Source of the DNA: Betaproteobacteria bacterium | GTDB lineage: Bacteria > Pseudomonadota > Gammaproteobacteria > Burkholderiales > Burkholderiaceae_C | Direction of reading: 5' to 3' | DNA length: 5,280 bases | Assembly: GCA_009918225.1 (NCBI GenBank) | Contig: RGEP01000139.1 | Span: 1 to 5,280 of the forward strand | Shown: in pieces, positions 1 through 5,280 of the stretch | Numbering within the stretch: position 1 is the first letter of the stretch | Layout: every line of letters begins with the position of its first letter | The notes under the pieces: generated by a model | Databases searched by the model: none | What the model was told of the DNA's origin: nothing | The model's input: the letters and a program-made list of their open reading frames with translations, nothing else | Program-made: the position numbers and the translations under genes

Positions 1-434
1 CCAAGTCTCGCGGGATGCTTTGGAAGAAGCTCACCAGCACCAGGGTGCAGACCGGCAGGTTCAGCACGGTGTAGGGCAGGACCAGGGCCAAGTAGGTGTT
101 GAGCAGGCCTAAGCTGCGCATGGTCTCGAAAATCGGCACCAACAGCGTGACCAGCGGGAACATGGAACTGGCCACGATCACGCTGAGGATGAGTTGACGC
201 CGGCGCAGGTTCAGCCGTGCAATGGCGTAGGCGGCCATGGCCGCCACGGCCAGCGACACCACGGTGGAGCCCAGCGCCACCAGTGCACTGTTGCCCAGGT
301 AGCGCAACAGGGGCTGGTCGGCAAAGGCACGCACATAGTTGTCCAGCACCGGGTTGGCGGGCCACCAGGTGATGGGTTTGCCGCAGCGCGCGGGGCTGCA
401 GACCTTGGTGCAGGGCCGGTGTGGCGTGGCTCAT
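1..434 (-). pseudogene. MalG/UgpE-type sugar ABC permease, 5' part frameshifted and deleted, 3' part outside window
   Basis: This is the second inner-membrane permease of the importer, a partner of the MalF-type permease just upstream. The conserved core reads clearly from about base 370 to base 2: TWWPANPVLDNYVRAF, then PLLRYLGNSALVAL, and three predicted membrane helices (SALVALGSTVVSLAVAA; LILSVIVASSMFPLVTLLV; TYLALVLPYTVLNLPVCTL), ending at SFFQSIPRDL. The EAA loop that contacts the ATPase should follow beyond base 1. The expected start is the ATG at 434-432, which overlaps the previous stop as ATGA, but it lies in another frame from the core. It encodes MSHATPALHQGLQPRALRQ and then a Cys/His/Pro-rich shadow. 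The core frame runs back to the TGA at 433-431 without an ATG; its first GTG is at 349. Family members have a membrane helix and some 60 or more residues before TWWP; here only about 22 codons fit. The gene therefore looks broken, or the sequence has an error. The family call is firm; the pseudogene status is inference. Confidence 0.75.
431..434 (-). promoter_or_regulatory. ATGA stop/start overlap coupling the two permease genes
   Basis: The TGA ending the MalF-type permease (433-431) shares bases with an ATG (434-432), giving ATGA. Such overlaps usually allow translational re-initiation. A GGGG run lies about 9-12 bases upstream of the ATG and could serve as a weak ribosome binding site. This supports 434 as the original start of the MalG-type gene, even though that frame no longer leads into the conserved core. 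Confidence 0.7.
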
Positions 435-1348
435 GCCTGGCGCCCCACATGCCGCAGGTACACCGCCGTGATGAGCATCGACAAGACAAACATGCACACC
501 GCCATGGTGCTGCCATAGCCCACATCCAGGTAGTCGATCGTGGTCTTGTGGATCAGCATGGCCAGCGTTTCGGTGGCCTCACCCGGCCCGCCGCGGGTCA
601 TCGTGTAGGGAATGTCGAAGGTTTGAAGGGCGGTGATGGTGCGAAAGATGAGTGCCACCACGATGCTGGGCATGAGCATGGGCAGCGTGATCTCACGAAA
701 CTGTTGCCACCGGCTGGCACCGTCCACTTCAGCCGCTTCATACAAGGAGCGCGGAATCATCTGCAGACCCGCCAACAGGATGAGGGCCATGAAGGAGCTG
801 GTCTTCCAGATGATGGTCAGGCAGATGGCCCCAAAGGCCCAGCCAGGCTGCAACAGCCACATGGTGGGCGCCTGCGGTGACATCAGGCCCAGTCGGCGCA
901 AGACATCGTTGACCACGCCGTGCTCGGTGTGAAAAAACCAAGCGAAGATGAGACCGGCAAACGACAGCGGCAAGGCCCAGGGCAGCAGCAGGGCCAAGCG
1001 CACCGGCCACTGGCGCCGAAACGGCAGATTGGCCAGCAGGGCCAGGCCCAGGCCCACGACCAGCGCACCGGGTACGGTGATCAGGGTGATGAGCACGGTA
1101 TTGGCCGTGGCGTTCCAGAAATCGGTGTCTTGCAACACCAGCAGGTAGTTCTCGAACCCGACAAAGCGCACCGGCCTGCCACCGGACAGGCGAATGTCGT
1201 GAAAGCTGTTGAGGATCAGACGCCCGATCGGGTAGACCACGATCAGGGCCAGCAGAATGAACGATGGCGCCAGCAGAATCGCCGCCAGCGTTTTTTCGCT
1301 GGGGTCGCCCAAGCGGTCCCAAAGGCTGGTGCGCGAGGCCGGTCTCAT
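431..1348 (-). CDS. MalF/UgpA-type sugar ABC transporter permease (CUT1 family)
   Basis: This is a 305-residue inner-membrane subunit that forms half of the translocation channel of a binding-protein-dependent importer. Six hydrophobic segments are visible, near residues 20-43, 82-106, 117-139, 172-194, 226-247 and 280-299. The early VYPIGRLILNSFHDIRL and GFENYLLVL stretches are typical of MalF/UgpA proteins without the extra MalF periplasmic domain. The ATPase-docking EAA loop is intact at about residues 204-223 (EAAEVDGASRWQQFREITLP), followed by the usual TRGGPGEATETL segment at 251-262. I chose the ATG at 1348, which overlaps the upstream stop as ATGA and gives a normal N-terminus; the open frame runs back to 1699, but that extension is only a shadow of the binding-protein gene. 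Length is typical for the family. The transported substrate cannot be told from this sequence. Confidence 0.95.
   Translation of the reverse strand: MRPASRTSLWDRLGDPSEKTLAAILLAPSFILLALIVVYPIGRLILNSFHDIRLSGGRPVRFVGFENYLLVLQDTDFWNATANTVLITLITVPGALVVGLGLALLANLPFRRQWPVRLALLLPWALPLSFAGLIFAWFFHTEHGVVNDVLRRLGLMSPQAPTMWLLQPGWAFGAICLTIIWKTSSFMALILLAGLQMIPRSLYEAAEVDGASRWQQFREITLPMLMPSIVVALIFRTITALQTFDIPYTMTRGGPGEATETLAMLIHKTTIDYLDVGYGSTMAVCMFVLSMLITAVYLRHVGRQA
1345..1348 (-). promoter_or_regulatory. ATGA stop/start overlap between binding protein and permease
   Basis: The binding-protein stop TGA (1347-1345) overlaps the permease ATG (1348-1346). No strong Shine-Dalgarno sequence precedes it (TCGGGTGCTCAG), so translation of the permease probably depends on coupling to the upstream gene. 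Confidence 0.75.
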
Positions 1349-2649
1349 CTGAGCACCCGAGCCAAGCGCGACTGAATCTGCGCCACGCCCTCTTCCGGGG
1401 TTTTGGTCCGCGCCAACACGGCGCTGGTGGTGTTGCGTATGGCATCGCTGACCTGCGCATAGTCCGGCGAGATCGGGCGGCTGCGGCCGGCGGTCATGAC
1501 CGATCCCACCTCGGCGAACCACGGCACCGCGCGCAGCACATCGGGGTCCTGGTACAGCGGCTGATAGGTGGGCAGCAGGGCACCGTGTATGGCCAGGAAG
1601 CGGCTGGCGTCCAGGCCAGAAAGGTATTGCACCACCCGGGCCGCTTCGGACTTGTGGCGGCTGAAGGCACTCACAGCCCATTGCCACCCGCCCACGCAAG
1701 TCACCGCTTGCCCATCGGCCATGGCCGGCAGCGGCATCACGCCCACCTTGCCCTTGACCCGGCTGTCCGCGTCGCGCCCGAACCGGTCCCAGGCCCAGCT
1801 CCAGTTGACCGCGAAGATGGCCTGCCCGGCCTTGAACTCATTGACCGTGTCGCCCGTGCGCACCTCGGCCACGTTGCGCTTGATGACGCCGGCGTCCACC
1901 ATCGACAACCACTGCCGAAGGCCCTTCACCGCTGCGGGGCGGTCCAGCGTGAGCCGCCCCTGGGCATCTTGAAGCGACTTGCCCTGGCTCCAGTAGGGCA
2001 ACAAGAACGTGCAAACCGTGCCTTCAATGGGCGCACCCTGCAGGCTCAAGCCCTGCAGCTGCGGCTGGCCCTCGGCCTGCTGGATGCGGCGTGCGGTTGT
2101 GGCCAGTTCATCCCAGGTGCGGGGCTCGGGCAAGCCGTGGCGCGCCAGCAGGTCTTTGCGGTAGTAGAGGAACATCGCGTCGGCATAGCCCGGAAGCGCA
2201 GCCAGCTGCCCATTGACCACGTTCGATTGGCCATACACCGGCAACTGCGCAGCCAGCACGGTGGCGGGCTCGCCCAGGTGGGCGTTCAACGGCTCCAGCC
2301 AACCCGCGCCCAGGTACTGGGCTGGGTTGACGATGTCGATGAGGTAGATGTCGATGGAAGGGTCGCGCGCATTGAGAACCGTGCTGAGGTACTGGCGCTG
2401 CAGGTCACTGGTGGAGCCGCCCGTCTCGATTTCAATGCGCACCTGCGGCCGCTGCTTTTGGTATTCATCCAACAGCTTGCGAACCAGATCAGGCCGTTGA
2501 TTGGCACCGCCGGCAAAGAGCCTGAGCTTGATCGGCGATTGCGCCTGGGCCATCGGCACTGCGCACGCCAGCGCTCCCACCACCAGCAGACCCATACAAG
2601 CCTGCCGACAAATCGCCCGAACCCCGCGCGCGATCAACTGGCGCATCAC
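1345..2649 (-). CDS. Periplasmic sugar-type ABC solute-binding protein (CUT1, family 1)
   Basis: This 434-residue periplasmic receptor would deliver substrate to the two permeases. The N-terminus is a Sec signal peptide: basic residues (MRQLIARGVRAICRQ), a hydrophobic core (LLVVGALACAV) and a likely cut after AQA at residues 34-36. The mature part begins SPIKLRLFAGGANQRPDLV and has the layout of family 1 extracellular binding proteins: DIYLIDIVNPAQYLGAGWLEPL near 100-121, LPGYADAMFLYYRKDLLARHGL near 152-173, TWDEL near 178, AIFAVNWSWAW near 281-291, and a GGWQWAVS motif near 322-329. The aromatic residues in the last two are plausible sugar-stacking positions, which is inference. Two starts are possible: GTG at 2649, giving a GTGA overlap with the ATPase stop, or the next codon ATG at 2646. 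They differ by one residue. Length is normal for the family. The ligand is unknown. Confidence 0.93.
   Translation of the reverse strand: MMRQLIARGVRAICRQACMGLLVVGALACAVPMAQAQSPIKLRLFAGGANQRPDLVRKLLDEYQKQRPQVRIEIETGGSTSDLQRQYLSTVLNARDPSIDIYLIDIVNPAQYLGAGWLEPLNAHLGEPATVLAAQLPVYGQSNVVNGQLAALPGYADAMFLYYRKDLLARHGLPEPRTWDELATTARRIQQAEGQPQLQGLSLQGAPIEGTVCTFLLPYWSQGKSLQDAQGRLTLDRPAAVKGLRQWLSMVDAGVIKRNVAEVRTGDTVNEFKAGQAIFAVNWSWAWDRFGRDADSRVKGKVGVMPLPAMADGQAVTCVGGWQWAVSAFSRHKSEAARVVQYLSGLDASRFLAIHGALLPTYQPLYQDPDVLRAVPWFAEVGSVMTAGRSRPISPDYAQVSDAIRNTTSAVLARTKTPEEGVAQIQSRLARVLR
2646..2649 (-). promoter_or_regulatory. GTGA / TGATG junction coupling ATPase and binding-protein genes
   Basis: The ATPase stop TGA (2648-2646) overlaps a GTG (2649-2647) by three bases and touches an adjacent ATG (2646-2644) by one base. 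Either can start the binding protein. GGGCGGGG lies upstream within the ATPase gene and could act as a loose ribosome binding site. The junction indicates translational coupling. Confidence 0.65.
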
Positions 2650-3722
2650 AAGGCTGCCCCGCCCTTTGCATCGAAGAGGTGGAGCTTGGCTCGGGCCATG
2701 TGAGCCTGCACCACCGTTCCGGGCTTTTCCCGAAACGCCGCCGGGGCTCGGGCCACGAGCTCGGCCTTGCCCACCGCCAGCGTCACCAGGGTCTCGGCAC
2801 CCAGGGGTTCGACCAGCGACACGGTCGCCGTCACGGCCAAGCTGGTGTCACCCTGCGCGGCCAGCGAGATGTCTTCGGGCCGGATACCCAGAACCACCGA
2901 CTCGAAAGCCGCGCCACGCGCTGCAAGCTCAGGCGGCAAGCCCACTTGAATGCCGTTGCCAAGGTCTGCCTGCCCATCGACCACGCGGCAGGCGACCAGA
3001 TTCATCGGCGGTGCACCGGTAAAGCCCGCCACGAACAGCGCCGCCGGCCGGTTGTAGATGACGTCGGGCGTGTCGTACTGCATGAGGCGCCCAGCTGAAA
3101 GCACCGCGATGCGATCGGCCAGCGTCATGGCCTCCACCTGGTCGTGTGTGACGTAGATGATGGTGGCGCCCAGCCGTTGGTGCAGCCGCTTGATCTCCGC
3201 CCGCATCTCATGGCGAAGCTGTGCATCCAGGTTGGACAAGGGTTCGTCAAAGAGGAACACCTTGGGTTGGCGCACGATGGCGCGCCCAATGGCCACCCGC
3301 TGCCGTTGACCCCCGCTGAGTGCGGCCGGGCGACGGTTGAGCATGTGGTCGATGCGCAGCAGCCGCGCGGCATCCCCCACGCGCCGCTTGATTTCATCCT
3401 CAGGGGTGTTGCGCAGCCTCAGGCCGAAGGCCATGTTCTCGAACAGGCTCTTGTGGGGATACAGCGCGTAATCCTGGAACACCATGGCGATGTCGCGGTG
3501 GCGGGGGGGCAGGTCGTTGACCCGCTGGCCGTCGATGTGAACCTCGCCGCCGCTGATGGGCTCCAAGCCCGCCACCATTCTCAGCAGCGTGCTCTTGCCA
3601 CAGCCGCTGGGCCCGACGAACACCACGAACTCGCCGTCGCGGATGTCGAGGTCGATTCCGTGGATGACGGCCTGCCGACCGTCATAGCTCTTCTGTACGC
3701 CCCGGAGTTGAACGGCCGCCAT
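2646..3722 (-). CDS. MalK/UgpC-type ABC transporter ATP-binding protein
   Basis: This 358-residue cytoplasmic ATPase would power the importer as a dimer on the two permeases. All nucleotide-binding motifs are intact: Walker A GPSGCGKST at 37-45, Q-loop VFQDYALYPH around Gln83, signature LSGGQRQR at 135-142, Walker B VFLFDEP at 155-161, D-loop SNLD at 163-166, and the switch histidine in YVTHDQVEAMTLADR (His193). After the ATPase domain, FVAGFTGAPPMN at about 230-241 leads into a C-terminal TOBE/OB regulatory domain, including LGIRPEDISL near 280, as in MalK, UgpC and SmoK. Length fits that subfamily. The ATG at 3722 lies 9 bases after the aldolase stop, with only a weak GAG-type ribosome site. 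The ATPase gene comes before the binding-protein gene, whereas CUT1 operons more often begin with the binding protein. Such ATPases can be shared between importers, so it does not define the substrate. Confidence 0.96.
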   Translation of the reverse strand: MAAVQLRGVQKSYDGRQAVIHGIDLDIRDGEFVVFVGPSGCGKSTLLRMVAGLEPISGGEVHIDGQRVNDLPPRHRDIAMVFQDYALYPHKSLFENMAFGLRLRNTPEDEIKRRVGDAARLLRIDHMLNRRPAALSGGQRQRVAIGRAIVRQPKVFLFDEPLSNLDAQLRHEMRAEIKRLHQRLGATIIYVTHDQVEAMTLADRIAVLSAGRLMQYDTPDVIYNRPAALFVAGFTGAPPMNLVACRVVDGQADLGNGIQVGLPPELAARGAAFESVVLGIRPEDISLAAQGDTSLAVTATVSLVEPLGAETLVTLAVGKAELVARAPAAFREKPGTVVQAHMARAKLHLFDAKGGAAL

Positions 3723-3731
3723 GGCGGGCGC

Positions 3732-4583
3732 TCAATAGCCGGATGAGGATGCCGGTGCGGCCGAAGCTGCGGGAGGCGCCGAAGCCACGCCCGCAGACGA
3801 ACCGGCCGAACCGGCCGAACCAGCTGAACGCACCGACTGCAAGGCGCCCGCACAGGCGCGCATCATGAGACCCAGGTCTGAAGCGATGGCCAGAAAGTCA
3901 TAGCCAGCAGCGCGGTACTGCTGAACAACCTCCGGTGTACCGCCCACCGTGCCGATGGGCATGCCCATGCGCCGCGCGCGAGCGGCGGCGTCGGCCATCA
4001 GCGCCATCACATCCGGATGGGTCAATTGCCCTGGGTAACCCATGGCCCCTGAGAGGTCGCCAGGCCCGACGAACAGCCCGTCCACCCCCGGCACCGCCGC
4101 GATGGCCTCCAGTTGCGCAATGGCTTGTGGCGTTTCCAGCTGCACGATCACCGACACCTGCGTATTGGCCTGAACCAGGTGGTTTGGCGCCGTGCCAAAA
4201 CGCGAGGACCGGCTCATGCCGGCCATGCCGCGCACGCCCTCGGGCGGGTAACGGGTGGCCGCCACCGCCGCACGGGCCTGCTCGGCATCCTGCACGAAGG
4301 GCACCAACAGCGTGTGCGCGCCGGCATCGAGCACACGCTTGATGGTGACCGTCTCATTCCAGGGCACGCGCACCACCGGCGTCATGGGCGTACCCGCCAC
4401 GGCCTGAAGCAGGTGGATCACCTCCATCAGGTCCAGTGGCGTGTGCTCCATGTCGATCACAGCCCAATCGAAACCGGCGTGGCCGATGGCCTCGGCCACC
4501 AGAGGACTGGCCGACATCACCCAGGTGCCCACGGGGCACTGCTCGGCCCGCCGGGCCAGTCGATCACGAAACGCATTGCCCAT
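3732..4583 (-). CDS. HpcH/HpaI-family class II aldolase (2-keto-3-deoxy acid aldolase type)
   Basis: This cytoplasmic metal-dependent aldolase should split a 2-keto-3-deoxy (or 4-hydroxy-2-keto) acid into pyruvate and an aldehyde, as HpaI, GarL and RhmA do. Counting from the ATG at 4583 (283 residues), the family's key residues are visible: Asp44 and His47 in IDMEHTPLD, Arg72 in VVRVPWN, the metal ligands Glu150 in QLETPQAI and Asp176 in GLFVGPGDLSGAMG, plus VRGMAGMSRSSRFG at about 117-130 and PIGTVGGT near 209-216. These lie within one to two positions of those in E. coli HpaI (from memory), which supports this start. So does a good ribosome site, GAGGTG at 4598-4593. An alternative GTG start at 4595 adds four residues but lies inside that site. 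The last 30 or so residues form a Ser/Ala/Gly/Pro tail absent from typical 255-270-residue members. The substrate is not determined; RhmA-like or GarL-like activity is possible. Confidence 0.92.
   Translation of the reverse strand: MGNAFRDRLARRAEQCPVGTWVMSASPLVAEAIGHAGFDWAVIDMEHTPLDLMEVIHLLQAVAGTPMTPVVRVPWNETVTIKRVLDAGAHTLLVPFVQDAEQARAAVAATRYPPEGVRGMAGMSRSSRFGTAPNHLVQANTQVSVIVQLETPQAIAQLEAIAAVPGVDGLFVGPGDLSGAMGYPGQLTHPDVMALMADAAARARRMGMPIGTVGGTPEVVQQYRAAGYDFLAIASDLGLMMRACAGALQSVRSAGSAGSAGSSAGVASAPPAASAAPASSSGY
3799..3829 (-). repeat. 9-base tandem repeat encoding Ser-Ala-Gly units in the aldolase tail
   Basis: On the plus strand the unit gaaccggcc occurs twice exactly (3799-3807, 3808-3816), then as gaaccagct with two changes (3817-3825), then as a partial gaac. 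On the coding strand it encodes repeated Ser-Ala-Gly. Because the unit is a multiple of three, copy-number changes would keep the frame. This looks like local slippage that lengthened a disordered C-terminal tail. Confidence 0.8.
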
Positions 4584-4592
4584 GCTGTCGAA

Positions 4593-4598
4593 CACCTC
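4593..4598 (-). promoter_or_regulatory. Ribosome binding site of the aldolase gene
   Basis: GAGGTG on the minus strand overlaps the receptor stop codon (TGAGGTG) and sits 9 bases upstream of the ATG at 4583. It decides the start in favour of 4583 rather than the GTG at 4595-4593, which is part of the site itself. Confidence 0.65.
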
Positions 4599-5280
4599 AG
4601 AAGTCGTAACGCATGTTCACGCCGAAGTAGCGGGAATCGTCACGCGGCACATAACGGTTGATGTTCGAGCCCGAACTCTGGATGAGCGTCGAGTACGAGG
4701 TGTTGGCCAGGTTTCGACCAATCAGCGCCAGCGTCCAGCCCGCATCGCTTTGCAGTGCCACACGGGCGTTGTAGATGGTGTAGGCCGGCTGGAACGAGTT
4801 GGGCTGCTGCTGCAGGTCGAAGTTGACCTTGGTCTGCCAACTGGCATCCAAGCCGTAGTCCATCGTGTAGCCCTTGGCCACGGGCTGCACATACTTCACC
4901 CGCAGGCTGCCCTTCCAGTCAGGCGAGAACGGCAGCGGCTTGCCGTTGATGTCGCAGCTGGCCGCAGCACCCGGAGGGCAGTTGAAGTTCTTCACCCGCG
5001 CGATGATGTTGGCCAGGCTGGCGTTGACCGTCAGCGCTTGCGTCACACGGGCAGTGAGGTCCATTTCCACACCACGGGTGCCCACCTGCCCCGCGTTGAT
5101 CAGGCGCGTGACGACCACGCCGTTGACCAGGTCGGGCACATTGGCCTGGTAGTCGTCGTAGGTGGCGCTGAAGGCTGCGATGTTCAGGCGCACGCGGCGG
5201 TCCATCAGCTCGGACTTCAGGCCCACTTCGATCGACTTGCTCGTCTCAGGCGACAGGACATTGTCCTGCGTGGGGGTCAT
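4597..5280 (-). CDS. TonB-dependent outer-membrane receptor, C-terminal part (5' end outside window)
   Basis: The last 227 residues of an outer-membrane beta-barrel that imports substrates with energy from TonB are present. The stretch LSPETSKSIEVGLKSELMDR near residues 9-28, the following strand RVRLNIAAFSATYDDYQ, the GTRGVEMDLTARVT segment near 67-80, NGKPLPFSPDWKGSLRVKY near 112-130, and the end segment GWTLALIGRNLANTSYST are all typical of the receptor barrel. The protein ends RYFGVNMRYDF, with the terminal Phe that marks outer-membrane barrel proteins for assembly. Two cysteines eight residues apart (Cys101, Cys109) lie in a probable outer loop and could form a disulfide. The first codon in the window is a Met only by chance: full receptors have about 700-900 residues, so the signal peptide, TonB box and plug lie upstream. 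The stop is 13 bases before the aldolase ATG, so the two genes are almost certainly co-transcribed. The substrate class cannot be read from the barrel. Confidence 0.95.
   Translation of the reverse strand: MTPTQDNVLSPETSKSIEVGLKSELMDRRVRLNIAAFSATYDDYQANVPDLVNGVVVTRLINAGQVGTRGVEMDLTARVTQALTVNASLANIIARVKNFNCPPGAAASCDINGKPLPFSPDWKGSLRVKYVQPVAKGYTMDYGLDASWQTKVNFDLQQQPNSFQPAYTIYNARVALQSDAGWTLALIGRNLANTSYSTLIQSSGSNINRYVPRDDSRYFGVNMRYDF

Noticed and set aside
194..880. A 228-codon plus-strand open frame opposite the permease genes.
   Set aside because: It has no recognisable domain, it is His/Gly/Gln rich, and it lies opposite well-conserved permease sequence.
1349..1699. An in-frame N-terminal extension of the MalF-type permease.
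   Set aside because: The added 117 residues are a shadow of the binding-protein gene and have no family likeness. The ATG at 1348 gives a normal permease N-terminus.
2550..2580. A possible lipobox (GALAC) in the binding-protein signal peptide.
   Set aside because: The residue three before the Cys is Ala, not Leu, and a standard AQA cleavage site follows. A soluble periplasmic protein fits better.
1264..2703. A 479-codon open frame on the plus strand opposite the binding-protein and permease genes.
   Set aside because: It is antisense to a clear binding-protein gene. Its product is rich in His, Gln, Arg and Gly with no family resemblance, as expected from GC-rich antisense reading.
3503..3509. 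A run of seven G bases inside the ATPase gene as a possible phase-variable tract.
   Set aside because: It is short, and it is explained by Leu-Pro-Pro-Arg codons in an intact, conserved frame.
3144..3746. A 200-codon plus-strand open frame opposite the ATPase gene.
   Set aside because: It is an antisense shadow of the ATPase, whose motifs are all intact on the minus strand.
4113..4661. A 182-codon plus-strand open frame opposite the aldolase gene.
   Set aside because: It is an antisense shadow rich in His, Arg and Gly; the aldolase on the minus strand has all its catalytic residues.

Overview
The window comes from a GC-rich Gram-negative bacterium. Third codon positions are almost all G or C, and a TonB-dependent outer-membrane receptor is present, so there is an outer membrane. 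The protein style (CUT1 ABC importer, HpcH/HpaI aldolase, GC-rich codon use) fits Betaproteobacteria, perhaps Burkholderiales/Comamonadaceae. That placement is inference, because no rRNA or tRNA is present to confirm it.

All real genes lie on the minus strand and read right to left as one tightly packed operon. In transcription order they are: the C-terminal part of a TonB-dependent receptor (5280-4597, entering from outside the window); an HpcH/HpaI-family class II aldolase (ATG at 4583, stop at 3732); a MalK/UgpC-type ABC ATPase (3722-2646); a CUT1-type periplasmic solute-binding protein (2649-1345); a MalF/UgpA-type permease (1348-431); and a MalG/UgpE-type permease that leaves the window at base 1. 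No intergenic gap exceeds about 13 bases. Three consecutive junctions are 4-base start/stop overlaps (GTGA, ATGA, ATGA; a 1-base overlap at the first if the second start is used). There is no room for an internal promoter or terminator, and none is seen.

Together the genes read as an uptake-and-cleavage pathway. The receptor would bring a substrate across the outer membrane, the binding protein would capture it in the periplasm, the two permeases and the ATPase would move it into the cytoplasm, and the aldolase would split a derived 2-keto(-3-deoxy) acid into pyruvate and an aldehyde. The substrate cannot be read from the sequence; a sugar, sugar acid or polyol is most likely.

The main anomaly is the last gene. 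Its conserved MalG core is in a different frame from its coupled ATG at 434. Only about 22 codons separate that ATG from the conserved TWWP motif, so the first membrane helix is missing. The copy looks frameshifted and internally deleted, or is misassembled here. A smaller oddity is a roughly 30-residue Ser/Ala/Gly/Pro tail on the aldolase, partly built from a 9-base tandem repeat. I see no RNA genes, mobile elements, CRISPR arrays or clearly undescribed system.
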